A stretch of DNA of 64,000 bases from Carposina sasakii (taxonomy: Eukaryota > Arthropoda > Insecta > Lepidoptera > Carposinidae): assembly GCA_014607495.2 (NCBI GenBank), contig CP053165.1, positions 4,334,906 through 4,398,905 of the forward strand, read 5' to 3'. The position numbers were made by a program, and so were the translations under genes. The notes beneath the pieces were generated by a model that was given only the letters and a program-made list of their open reading frames with translations, did no database searches and had not been told where the DNA came from. Positions 30,880-40,956 of this stretch are shown here, piece after piece. Position 1 is the stretch's first letter, and the number at the start of each line of letters is the position of its first letter.

Positions 30880-32320
30880 ATAAATACTATTATAACGAAT
30901 TGAGTAATTATTTCATTAAGATAAAACATAATTACAGTCAGAGAGAGATCACTGTAGAGATTGTACTTTTAAAGCGAACAGCAAATATTAAAATTGATTT
31001 CTTGGTGCCGATTGCTAGGAAATCAATTTAGACATATAATTTCATGGATAGATGGATAAATTAAAAATAATTTTCTAAACAAGTTATATGTATAAATAAG
31101 GCATTATCGGTGATTGCAAGAAATAAAGAAAGTCATATAATATTTGAAAAGTCAAGCAGAAACTCTGTGCTATGTACGTACCTACATGTTTCCATAAAAA
31201 TAATAATTTTATTTATTGAAGAACCAACCATCAGAATTTTGTATGTGCCTCTTTTCAAATAAATATTTTATTAAGATAGTGACTCAAACATATTAACAAA
31301 CATCCAAACATCCATCTCACATATTTTCATATTTATATTATTATGTTACAGAATAACCTTCAAGATGCAAGTGGTAAAATATTTAACTTTTACTATAATG
31401 ATTTGTTTCATGTTATTCAGTAAGTATACTCGTAATGTTATTTAATCTTTATGTACTAGTGTATTCTAAATGCAATAGTAACTCTATTTGGCTTTTACGC
31501 CAAACGAATAAACGCAATAAATGAAATTTAGTGCACATGTCAAAGATGAGACCAGTTAACTTAATGTTCGTAATTAATATTATTCTATAAAAAATGGCGA
31601 ATGAATGATACTTTTATTTCTTTGTCTACGATTTTAGTCTATCATATAACATACCTACTGATTTTTTTTTAAGGCATGTTATATTTAACATAGTACTTAT
31701 TTACAACTACATGCCTCAATGGATTACTATAATCAAGTATTTTGCAAGCAGCATGAAAAAACTTTTTATCTTTTTTTTCAGCTGCAACTCTTCAGCAAAC
31801 GCGCTCCGCTGATCCGGGTGAGACCTCTTCGACTGTTTGCCACGACAATAAAGGAACTTAACAATCGTACTGCTTAAAGGCGTAGACTGTGCGCACTACA
31901 TCCGAATCTGTTAAAATTATGGAGAATTTATGAAAGTTCAGAAATTAATATCCTTACATACGAAATTGGCGTGTTTTATGAAAAAAAATGTTAGTTTCTA
32001 GAAATCATATTGCGCCGATCCCATAAGGGCAGGAAGATGATGAAGTTGATGATTCTAGAAAAAGTGAAAAAATTTACGACTTTTTTAAATTTATTTAATC
32101 AACTCCCTCTCGAAAAATCTCATTTATTAGCAGACTGCACTTTTTGAAACCCTTTTGCATGAGCGTTCACATTGCTTTACCGGCTGTAATAGAGATGCCC
32201 TTTGTTCACAGAATGCTACTTGAAGCTGTGCACGTTTACGACGAAATCCGGACGGTAAACGGACACCACACCACACCATCTCATATGAAAAACAGAAATT
32301 GATTAAAAACCTTTATTTAA
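30880..32320. repeat. Right arm of large inverted duplication (mate 26530-29805)
   Basis: Mirror copy of the left arm, shorter and free of the MITE/LINE insertions. It probably shows the ancestral layout better: 5' flank, two-exon peptide gene with a 362-base intron, then downstream sequence ending in the block around 'ccggacggtaaacggacacc' (about 32258-32280). Confidence 0.8.
31365..31861 (+). CDS. Short secreted peptide, copy 2 (44 residues, frameshifted C-terminus)
   Basis: Exon 1 31365-31419, exon 2 31782-31861; donor 'a|gtaagtata', acceptor 'ttttttttcag|ctgc', Thr19 split as in copy 1. The signal peptide MQVVKYLTFTIMICFMLFTA is nearly the same as in copy 1, and TLQQTRSA follows. One codon is deleted (DPG against EARG), then a net loss of 2 bases after 'tcgact' shifts the frame. 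The product therefore ends VCHDNKGT at TAA 31859-31861 instead of the copy 1 ending. The old stop (TAA at about 31874) is now out of frame. An 'atgttacag' acceptor-like site just upstream of the ATG is present in both copies, so a 5' non-coding exon is likely. This is either a decaying copy or a peptide with a new C-terminus carrying a new Cys38. Confidence 0.5.
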
Positions 32321-32545
32321 ATTAAAGTTTGAAGAATTGTATTTTTAGAAGTTTGTTTTATTTTAGGTGAGATCAACAACAAAATTACCTACCTATATAA
32401 AACCTGGCCGCTCATTTCTCATTTCGCTGCTTTGTTTCGTTTTATTTTATGTCGTATCGACATAAAATAAAATGTAACGATCAACGGAAAATAGCCTTTT
32501 CTACGAGTATGATGAGTTAATACTCATATTTCCATAATTGACGAC

Positions 32546-32776
32546 CTAAAATAAAAAAAACGTACTTACAATAAAAGTTATGAGTAAAAGAACTTTGTAA
32601 TTTTTCAAATCGTTCTCCTGAAAAAATGTGTTTTTTGAATATGTCACTATTGAAATAAAGCAGCTATTTATGTAGTCGCTATTTGATTCCTCCCCAGTTT
32701 TCAATAAAACAACAGTAAAAAAAATATTTAAAATGTTGACTAATAAGACAAATAAAGTACCTTTGACAGTAACCAT
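32546..32776 (-). CDS. Candidate 76-residue hydrophobic ORF, uncertain
   Basis: Opens with ATG: MVTVKGTLFVLLVNILNIFF looks like a signal or membrane anchor. A polar middle (KTGEESNSDYINS...QENDLKNYK) is followed by a second hydrophobic end (VLLLITFIVSTFFLF). A strong donor-like 'gtaagtacg' overlaps codons near the end, so the frame might be a first exon, but no matching downstream exon was found; the nearest AG would leave an impossibly short intron. The sequence is AT-rich, which favours hydrophobic codons by chance. Confidence 0.2.
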   Translation of the reverse strand: MVTVKGTLFVLLVNILNIFFTVVLLKTGEESNSDYINSCFISIVTYSKNTFFQENDLKNYKVLLLITFIVSTFFLF

Positions 32777-32799
32777 TTAAAATAAACCTAAATCTATAT

Positions 32800-34300
32800 A
32801 ACTTTCAAAGATTTTTCCGTGCTAACCCGAAATATGAAATCCAATAATTCCCCGCAACTAAACCCTCAACCCTAATCAAATACAGAATGGAAACAACCCA
32901 CCAATTTCTAAAATGTCTTTCCAAACTTTCGGTATACTACAGCAAGCAATTAACTGTGTGGTGTGAAAAACTTGGTGGAACATTAATTTGATTCGTGAAT
33001 AGTTTGAAAGTTCATTAATTTAGCATCAAAGCTAACTCCTGAGTCATGTGTGGTGAAGCAGTGTCGCATGGTGTCCAATAACTGAGACTGATGCGAATAC
33101 CTACCTACGCTTTATGCTGCTTGAAAACTAGCTTTATAAAGGTGTAACAAAAAGGGTATGTTAAGAGGAAGCAGACGTTATTTAGCATCATTTTGATGTA
33201 ATATGCTGAAGGGGATGCATGTTTGTTTAATGTGAGACTTTTACAGTATATTCTTAGTACCTTTAACTATGTCGTGTAAAGCCAAAAACATGATTTAATG
33301 ACTTTCGCTCGATAGTTTTGTTTTTTGAAATCAACATGTTTTTTAGACATTTTTCCATTTATTTCGGCTATTAGATGAGATAGGCGTTTAAAATAAATTC
33401 GGATGTCAAGATAATAATGATAGTGATCTTTTGTAAAGCCAAAATAAAAAACAATCATAATTGAACACACAATTAACAAAAATCTTTTTGAGACTTACGC
33501 CCTTTACTTCAGAGCTCAATCAGATGTGCAGTGCGCAAGCGATATTCTACTCTAACGCTCTCTAAATAGCATTAAATTGTAACTTCGTGCCCGCTGGCGC
33601 TCAGTACCGCGCTGTGCGCCTACGACGCAGGGTCTATGTCGCTTGCGCCCACGCCAGTAATATTTATTATTTTTGGTGTACTCGACGTAGTTCGAACTTA
33701 TGGGAAATAAAATCGAAAAACATTCATATTTCCACTTCAATCAAATATAATGGTAGATGTTCAGTCTCATACTACATCAAGCATTAATCGATGTCTCCGT
33801 TTCAATACTTTATACGTACTTATAGAGATGTAAACTGTTGGAGTTGCTTATAATTAAAAAGACTTAAGTTGGGTAACAAGTTTGTTAAGTTAAACCTTAT
33901 ATCTTAGTATTAAAGTTGTACACATTTGCACCCGATTCTGACATATAGCCATTTACGTTAAAGCAATAAACCATAAATAAATAAATCACATAGTTCAGTT
34001 TACTACACACACACACACACAACTAAAAATATTTATCAAGAAAAATAACTCTAATGTTATTTAAATAAAGTATAAAATTGTAAGAATTACCTTACCTTAC
34101 CTTATCGCTGGCACTAGGAACATAGGAATAATAGGAGTCGCAATCGCATGTAAATATTTTTCATTCACCGTGAAATTTTAGTCATTTTATTCCCATGTTT
34201 AGATCAGGAAATTGAACAAGTTTGTGGAATGAGCCTAGGTTAAAATATACAAAACAACACAAAATTCTAACGTTAAAAAAATAAATAATATACTTATATG
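32800..34300. other. Intergenic, no gene seen
   Basis: A family A MITE scrap sits at 33137-33172 ('ggtgtaacaaaaagggtat'). A GC-rich island lies at about 33583-33655 ('cgctgtgcgcctacgacgca') in AT-rich DNA and could be a promoter or repeat piece. A CA microsatellite is at 34004-34020 and a TTACC run at about 34090-34107. Confidence 0.45.
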
Positions 34301-34344
34301 CATAAAAATATAAAGCTTTTTACTAGCTTCATTTTAGTCTGACT

Positions 34345-34485
34345 GACATTTCCCGTTGTCTGTAATCAAATCGTCCAAGTTAAATTTGATCCACTTCCTG
34401 GCTTCCGATTGAGCTAAAATTTTGCATGCATGTACTATAAATTGGATATCAATACAATATTACCACGACATAGAGCTGATCTGAA
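34345..34485 (-). repeat. Interspersed repeat, mate of 28855-29030
   Basis: 'ccgttgtctgtaatcaaatc', 'gatccacttcctggcttccg' and 'catagagctgatctga' are the reverse complement of the 28855-29030 copy. It is outside the inverted duplication, so this is a dispersed repeat and not part of that event. Confidence 0.6.
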
Positions 34486-34504
34486 ATTAAAAGAAAAAAC
34501 TTTT

Positions 34505-34700
34505 ATATTATCACTACATATTATAAAACAAAGTCGCTTGCCGCTGTCTGTCCATCCCTATGTATGCTTAGATCTTTCCAACTAGGGAACAAATATTGAT
34601 GTCACAATATATTCCTGACAACTGCATCGAAATCGGTTCAACTGTTTCTGAGATCAGCGTGCATAAACGCACAGACACATAGACAAAAATTACAAACATA
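34505..34700 (+). repeat. Helitron-like fragment, mixed type
   Basis: Starts 'tattataaaacaaagtcgct' and 'gctgtctgtccatccctatg' (as in 40957 and 57755), then switches to 'gcatcgaaatcggttcaact' and 'tgagatcagcgtgcataaac' of the long type. No CTAG end is kept. Confidence 0.5.
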
Positions 34701-34954
34701 ATTATTTTGGGTACTATTGCGTTGATAATGGTCTCCTATAATATTTTTTTCTCATATATCTTCCATGTACAGACAGCGATCCGTTACGTTTTTATTATAT
34801 CTGTAGATTAGGTTAGGTTATAATAGCACTGTTAAAATAACAACGCACGAGCCGAGCGAGCGTAGCGAGCGTGTCGCGACAGCAGAAGGAATTTTTGTTA
34901 AACAATATTTTATAGATTTCCTAAATAATTTTAGAAACTCTTATTTTATAGACA

Positions 34955-35099
34955 TTACCGGCTGCTAATTCGGTATCGCATAGAATACCTAGGCAAAGTA
35001 TAAATTAAGTAATATTTCATTCATTACCTACACGTTTTAGGTATTCTATACATTGCCTAGGTATTGTAAACAATACCGGATTATACAGATTGCCGGTAA
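34955..35099. mobile_element. Foldback element (family K), 145 bp
   Basis: Left 'ttaccggctgctaattcggt' and right, on the other strand, 'ttaccggcaatctgtataat'. The inner arms 'gaatacctaggcaaagtata' and 'tacattgcctaggtatt' are also inverted. No second copy was found in the window. Confidence 0.65.
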
Positions 35100-35139
35100 C
35101 ATTTAGCGTACTATATCCTAGCTAATATTAGAAATGCGG

Positions 35140-35275
35140 AAGGAAGTTTTTTTTACAATTAGATAGGCAGACATTTGACCGCCATCGTGCCTGATGTTAA
35201 GCAAGATGCGGCCCAAGGTGGTATATGTTTGCCTATAAAGTGCCTATTCACTCAAGCTTTGAAGAGACCAATGTT
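35140..35275 (+). repeat. Retroelement fragment
   Basis: 'gataggcagacatttgaccg', 'catcgtgcctgatgttaagc' and 'gatgcggcccaaggtgg' follow the pattern of a widespread lepidopteran retroelement ('..cctgatggtaagc..'). Degraded. Confidence 0.5.
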
Positions 35276-35342
35276 GTAGTGCTCGAAGTTAGTTTATTTA
35301 TAATAATACATAATAATAATAAAAATTATTGATAAAGAGATG

Positions 35343-35450
35343 AAAAAATTCCTCACCCGAGTGGGACTCGAACCCACGATGTGAATTCCGTGCATAATAA
35401 TATATATACAATACGTTAACCTAGTCCCACACTAAGATCCCTATACTCGT
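35343..35450 (-). mobile_element. tRNA-like SINE fragment joined to S2 tail
   Basis: 'gagatgaaaaaattcctcac' and 'ccgagtgggactcgaaccca' are a tRNA-like T-arm region on the minus strand, close to the S1 copy at 52350. This is followed by 'ttaacctagtcccacacta' and 'agatccc', which belong to the S2 SINE body (39597, 48369). It is therefore a composite. Confidence 0.55.
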
Positions 35451-35833
35451 ATAAATTATTTACAAACAGCTAAAAGTAATAATTTACTAGTCATAACACC
35501 ACTCTCCTCATCAATGTGGTAGGTATATTATTAATTATTATACAATCTGAATGTCGTAGGAAGTGCCCCACGATTATCTTTTATTCTGATTAATATCGCA
35601 GATTGAGATTACCTATTATTTCAACTAATAATGTATTTACATTGTTTTCAATAAAATCGTTTGTTGAAGAAAAATCTTTTACTTATATTTAAATTTTTAA
35701 TATTTACTGTGTTCAAATGCAAAGCTCTTTTATTTGATACCCGTTTTGAATATTTCTTAAAAATATTTTTAAAGCGGTCTGAATCGGACATTCAATGAGT
35801 CAATAGGGTGTATGCATGAATTGTATATGTATA

Positions 35834-36177
35834 TGAAACTACGGAATCTCCTCATTATCACGATAATTTTTCTCCGTGGAAGCATACCTGGGAAGTGTCT
35901 GGTTTACAAAATATTAGGGTCCAAAGTTGAGTAAATAACTGCGTTTTCTGCATAAATGCACATTGACGCGTGTAGCAAGATTTTTTCACGAGAAATAATT
36001 AATATGTGTCTATGAAAAAACTAGCATAAACACTGGTCACTATAAATTTCGCCCAATCAAGAAATTTAAAAAAAATTACATTGTTTCCCAGCATTTTTTT
36101 TTGGCATAAACTTAATTTATTTGATGTATAAAGTATAAATATACCCTTCGTTAAGGTTGGCAACGAAAAAACACCTG
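35834..36177 (-). mobile_element. MITE family B copy, inverted, one end lost
   Basis: Right end 'ggcaacgaaaaaacacctg' followed by TA. The interior 'gggaagtgtctggttt', 'gcataaatgcacattgac' and 'tttcgcccaatcaag' matches the other B copies on the opposite strand. The left end stops about 40 bases short of the terminus. Confidence 0.8.
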
Positions 36178-36449
36178 TAGATATATAGATGATGACATTA
36201 CTTATTAGTAACAAAATTTATTATATTATGCAAACAAAAATAAAATCAACACTACTTTGAAATAAATTACTTATAATAATGACTCCGTGGTTTTTATGTT
36301 CTCTGCGCTTGACCTGGAATTGACCCGCCTGCTCGAAAGCGCGCGAATTTTGAATTATAACTTCGCAAATTTTACGCGTAAGAACTTTGTGTTGCGGGTG
36401 GCGGGGTATGTGGGCGGAGCAACCGTGGGATTTTTATTTGACTGCCGGG

Positions 36450-36687
36450 TCTTAAGCGAAAAGCTATGTAAATAGCCCACTATAGAGAACCTATCTACAA
36501 AATTTGAGACTCGAAATCACATTTTTATTTTTCAAGATTGTATGAAAATTTCTGAGATATTTAAAAATTCTCCATACTATCTGGAAAAATAAACATGTGA
36601 TTTCGGGTCTCAAATTTTATGGAAAGGTTCTCTACAGTGGGCTATTTACATAGCTTTTCGCTTAACATACCCTTTTGTTACACCCTG
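36450..36687. mobile_element. MITE family A copy, left end truncated
   Basis: Enters the family at 'cttaagcgaaaagctatg' without the first 24 bases; the right end 'cccttttgttacaccctg' with TA is intact. The 5' junction lies next to GC-rich DNA (36390-36448). Confidence 0.8.
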
Positions 36688-36699
36688 TATATATATATA

Positions 36700-36963
36700 C
36701 AGGGTGTTTTTGTGGCCACCTTTAACGAAGGGTACGTATTCTATACATGAAATAAAGTCATTTTGACATGGTATCTTTGAAAAAAATGTTTTTTTACCGA
36801 TTTCAGATGGATTTATGTAAAAAAAATGATAATATCAATGTAACTTTGGACCTAAATATCTTAGAAACCCATAGTTTCCCAGGGGTGCTTCCATAGAAAA
36901 AAATGATTGTGTTGTTACAAAGAATACGAGGTATTAAAAGAACAAAGTTGTCTTTTTACACCC
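36700..36963. mobile_element. Chimeric MITE: family B left end, family C right end
   Basis: The left 60 bases ('cagggtgtttttgtggccac', 'ctttaacgaagggtacgt') are family B. From about 36757 onward ('catggtatctttgaaaaaaa' ... 'gaatacgaggtattaaaag', 'ttgtctttttacaccca') it is family C. TA precedes the left end. It begins only 12 bases after the family A copy, across a short TA run. Confidence 0.8.
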
Positions 36964-37043
36964 ACTTACCCATGAATGTATTCTAAAATGGGGTAGCAGG
37001 AACTACAGAATCTCAATGTTATAGCTGTAGTTCGTAACTAATA

Positions 37044-37187
37044 CCATAGAGAAATAAGATGTAGACATACATTACACTAATAGAATCTAAGTGTCAAGGA
37101 CTGGAATTGTGAGGCACCGAAAAGTCTAATGGTGCATCAAAACAGTTAGTATGACATTAACACTCTATGACATCTTATTCCTCTATG
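37044..37187. mobile_element. Foldback MITE family E, copy 2 (left arm deleted)
   Basis: Ends 'catagagaaataagatgt' and 'catcttattcctctatg' pair with each other. The centre 'aatctaagtgtcaaggactg' equals copy 1 at 17088-17271. About 40 bases of the left arm are missing. Confidence 0.75.
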
Positions 37188-37189
37188 CT

Positions 37190-37925
37190 ATGCTAATACC
37201 TAAGGAATTTGCGGTATCTCAATGATAATGGCTGAAAGTTATAACTAATATCTTTGGAAAATTTTAGTAGTTCCACAGCGGAACAAATGAGAAAACAGAC
37301 AGACATACCCATATGTAAGAGACCCTAAAACTTGTAGAATGTGTTTGTTGTCTGACATACGCATCTGATAAGAAAGACTTTCCGAAACGGAAATTCTAAA
37401 GTTTTTGCGAACGGAGTCATGGGTATCCACTAGCTTCAAATATAAGCTCAACATCATTTATTGTATTTTGTTTATCAAGTTTCATTTGGGTCAGGTTTCT
37501 GCCAAAGTTCGCTTTTGTCTGCCTTCGGAAGCCTACTGCCTTTTACTGCCGGGTATCTAACATATGTCTGGACTTATTTACTACGTCCAATCCAAATGGC
37601 AAAACATCAAAACTTTGCGGTTCAATGCTCGCTCTACGTAACATCTTATTCTATGCCTAGGTATATACCTATATAGGTAGGAACCTATGTTCGTTTTGTC
37701 GTAAAAGCTTAGATTATAATTTTAGTACTTAACTATTATTACTAGTAATAATTAAAAGGTAAGGTCTGTTTGCTTAACCCGTTTTATAATTCTCGTAAAC
37801 CATTATGGAAAAACTACAGTTAAAAAACCTAAAACTACATTTTAATATAACAAAATATATGTGTACAACTCTATATCATCCATCTATACAGATTCGTCAC
37901 AAACACCTTTACTCCAATAAAAAGC
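37190..37925. other. No gene seen
   Basis: A Helitron-like scrap lies near 37395-37430 ('gcgaacggagtcatgggtat'). The remaining sequence has no recognised element or splice-consistent coding segment. Confidence 0.4.
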
Positions 37926-37929
37926 CTTT

Positions 37930-39165
37930 ATTTTTAACCGACTTCAAAAAGAGAGTTTATCAATTCGTCTGTATGTTTTTTTTAATTTTATTTTTTATTT
38001 TTTATGTGTGTTACTCCGTCGTTTATGAACCGATTTCAATTTTTTTTTATAGTTTGTCATGGTATACTTCCAGATTGGTCCCATATTCACCACATCAGGA
38101 TCTGATGATGGGATCTTGGAGAAATCGAGGGCAATCCTCAAATATTGTAGGCACATGTAGTCTGTTTTTATACTTTTACTGAGCGTTTTGATCACCTACA
38201 TATAAAACATAATATCTGATGATGGAATCTCTAAGGAATCTAGGGATATCCTCAAATATAAAGGGCACGAGTAGTCCGTTTTTAGATGTTTATAGAGAAT
38301 TTTGGTCAGCTACACATAATATAAAGGAAACGAGGGTCTGATGATGGAGCTGCTGAAAAACAGATAGTGGAACTTTTTAGTAACAAAATCCCCCTATGGC
38401 AGGGGGAGGCCTACGTCCAGTAGTGGACTGCAATAGGCTTTTTATTTATTTATTTATTAAGATTAGGCACACCAACATCACATGTATTAAAAAGTAGAAT
38501 AATGATTATACATTGTAGCACAATACTGATACATAGGCTTATGAAGATGAAGATAATTGTGTTAAGTCGTGAAATTGTATGTTGCGTTTAGCCGTGACCG
38601 AAGTAAAATGGTTATAGAGGAAGAGGTAGACATGAGAATAACGAGATGACGGATAATAGGGATGAATGAAAGAAGAGTACCTACATATTGCACCGACCTC
38701 AAATTATTGGGAACAGGGCAGGAAGAAGGAGTGTAATTATATGTTGCTTAAATAAGAGTGTACATGGCTGTTGTGCTGCCAAATCTCTTATATTCCTCCG
38801 AGGCGTGGTGCATGTACCGTCGCCACATACGCACTCTGGATCGATTCCACCTCAAGTGCCTCCGATCCAGAATGAACGCCAATTTAGTAATATCTAGGAG
38901 TAGAAGTGGTCGCCATGACCGAAATCGGTCGGAGGTCATCATTATCATCATCATATCATATTGTCACACGTAAAGTTTCGAAGCCTAGTCCTTTTTCTCT
39001 TTTGTCATGTGGCCTATTTAATCATTTGCTGGCATATAAATCTGACAATATTATGCCTCCTAAACTTCGTACACGGCTTAACGCAATATATATTTGCCCT
39101 TTAGTAAAATTTTACTTTAGTAAGTTCGAGTTTTGGGAGGTAGTCGGTTTTTCGTTTAAAAAAAA
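37930..39165 (+). repeat. 1.14-kb repeat, right copy (inverted relative to 9825-10965)
   Basis: Same element as 9825-10965 in the opposite orientation, about 95% identical by eye, with one extra 93-base insertion (38440-38532). The RT-like remnant reads [18 protein letters not shown] from about 38758, then [19 protein letters not shown], ending at a stop near 38973. The other end carries 'ttaaccgacttcaaaaagag', found also at about 30118. There is no full RT domain, so it is a non-autonomous or broken element. Confidence 0.85.
38440..38532 (-). mobile_element. 93-bp retroposed insertion with 7-8 bp target duplication
   Basis: Present only in this copy of the 1.14-kb repeat. It is flanked by 'ataggct' at 38433-38439 and 38533-38539. 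On the minus strand it ends in a (TAAA)n-type tail ('taaataaataaataaaaa'), so it is a 5'-truncated retroposon. Confidence 0.75.
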
Positions 39166-39169
39166 TATT

Positions 39170-39596
39170 ATGCGTCCGTTCACGGTGGGAGTATTGACAG
39201 AACGAACATCAATCTTAAACGATGTTACATATTCTAAAGGCCCTGAAAAGACTAAAGAACTAGCGTATTATTTACATTTATGTAAGTAAGTTAATATAAA
39301 TAATATTTGTATCTAAGTTATGTAAGTTGCCGTCTTGCTCTTTTGGATATAAACTGATTGAGACGGCTTATAGTTACAGTTCACAATACAAACAAGTCAT
39401 TAACGTTATCCGTTTTGTGTTGTTTTATGTTCCTACAGTTCAGATGGGACCATCTTAACTGCTAACAAACAATAATATAAAGGATAGTAAAATAAAAGTT
39501 TGTGGCTTCAACAAAGTCAACCCAACCCAGCCTGCGGAGCACCCCGCTATAATACATACCTACATTTAGACACGGCGGATCCAACAGCGGGGACAG
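39170..39596. other. Intergenic, no gene seen
   Basis: AT-rich, with no clear repeat. An open frame continues from the RT remnant region to 39289 but changes to unrelated residues after about 39120. Confidence 0.4.
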
Positions 39597-39905
39597 ATAT
39601 TAACAATAAATAATAATAATAAATATTCACACACTTTATAACACATTGACCTAGTCCCACATTAAGATCCCAAAGGTCTTGTGTCGTGGGTACTAAGCAA
39701 CGGTATATACATAGATAAGTATAGAAACATCCAGGACTGGAAAACAAACATCGATATTCATCATATCAATGTTTGCACCTACCGGGATTCGAACCCAGGA
39801 TCTAAGGTGTCATTAGGTTAATGTTCAGTAACAAGTTTACTAGCTTATCGCCTGAGAGAATGCCCGAGCTTCCTGATCGACTTCTACGAAATACACTGAA
39901 AGAGA
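39597..39905 (-). mobile_element. tRNA-related SINE (family S2), inverted, plus repeat L fragment
   Basis: An ATT-rich tail at 39602-39625 comes first. The body follows: 'ttgacctagtcccacattaa', 'ttgtgtcgtgggtactaagc', 'agtatagaaacatccaggac'. The tRNA-like head is 'acctaccgggattcgaaccc' at about 39778. It is the reverse complement of 48369-48620. Repeat L text ('tagcttatcgcctgagagaa') adjoins at 39840. Confidence 0.75.
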
Positions 39906-39909
39906 TGCA

Positions 39910-40950
39910 GCTAATGTAGGGTTGCCAACCGTCCGTACCAACCATGTTTTTAAGCATCGTCCTGAGTTTTAGAGTCCTGACACATTAGCTATCGGCAGAT
40001 TTTCTAAGGGTGCCGACATCAGGTCAACGCCTATTGCGACGACGCAAATAAGCATCAGTGGCACACCTAGAACGCCTAAAAGAAGCAAATACGTTGTCGC
40101 CGGCACTGAATGTGTTAAAGACCTGTGTTTTGAAATTCGCACCCCACTGACTCTCTCCAACCGTATTGTTACTGGGCTCGCACATGTATGTATGTATAGT
40201 CCTGGTTTTAAATCGAAATGTTCTGGTATTTCTTTTTCAAATCCTGGTTTTCAAAGTTTTGAGATGGCAACCCTAAGCTAATGAACCCCGCATCAGCACT
40301 CCACTATAATTTTGGTTGGATATAGGCTGCTTAAACAATCACTGTCACCAATAATGGTTGTTATCCATGACGTGACCTAACGAATGCGCGAAAATGTAGG
40401 CTTCCTATTGGAGAAAATGTGACGAACCTCTATAGATTCGAACGAGAATTAATGTTACTGTAACTTAGATAGAGGAATTAGCAAAGAATTGGATAGAGAC
40501 CCCTATTCTTAAACGCAAATGAAAATGCGTAAAATATGATGTCCATACTCGTACACGACGTAAAATGGGAAACAAGACTTTACTTAAATAAGAGGATTAC
40601 AGGGATTCCATGTGTTCCATGATTCCATCTTTTGGTCATATAATAAGTTACTAAAACCATCTAAAACTGAACAACAATACAGTCTTATCGCTCAATAAAA
40701 AACTAAATCTGTTTACCCCGTCTCCTAACTGTATCAGTGTGGATAAAGAACAAAATATTGTGCACTTTATACTGAATATATTCTGTCTGACTGAAAAGAA
40801 TATAAAACACCCCCTGGGGCGGCGAGTAGTGTGCGACGGTATGTATCGTCTTCATATTGTTGCCTCAGATTCATACGGAATACTCAATAGCACAGTTACG
40901 AAGACTTTAGGTATTATAAATCTCAAATCTTGTGATACGGAGTTAAATCA
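39910..40950. other. Intergenic, no gene seen
   Basis: Includes small self-similar text 'gtcctgagttttagagtcc' / 'gtcctggttttaaatcgaa' (39959-40215). No coding signal was supported; a short minus-strand frame at 39969-40160 contains a hydrophobic run but nothing else. Confidence 0.4.
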
Positions 40951-40956
40951 CAACAT

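Noticed and set aside
32546..32776. Two-exon secreted protein using donor 'gtaagtacg' at about 32570
   Set aside because: The only in-frame acceptor nearby would give an intron of about 25 bases, too short for insect splicing.
38688..39289. 127-codon frame ending at 39289 as a gene
   Set aside because: Begins inside the 1.14-kb repeat and runs out of it by chance; residues after about 39120 have no support.
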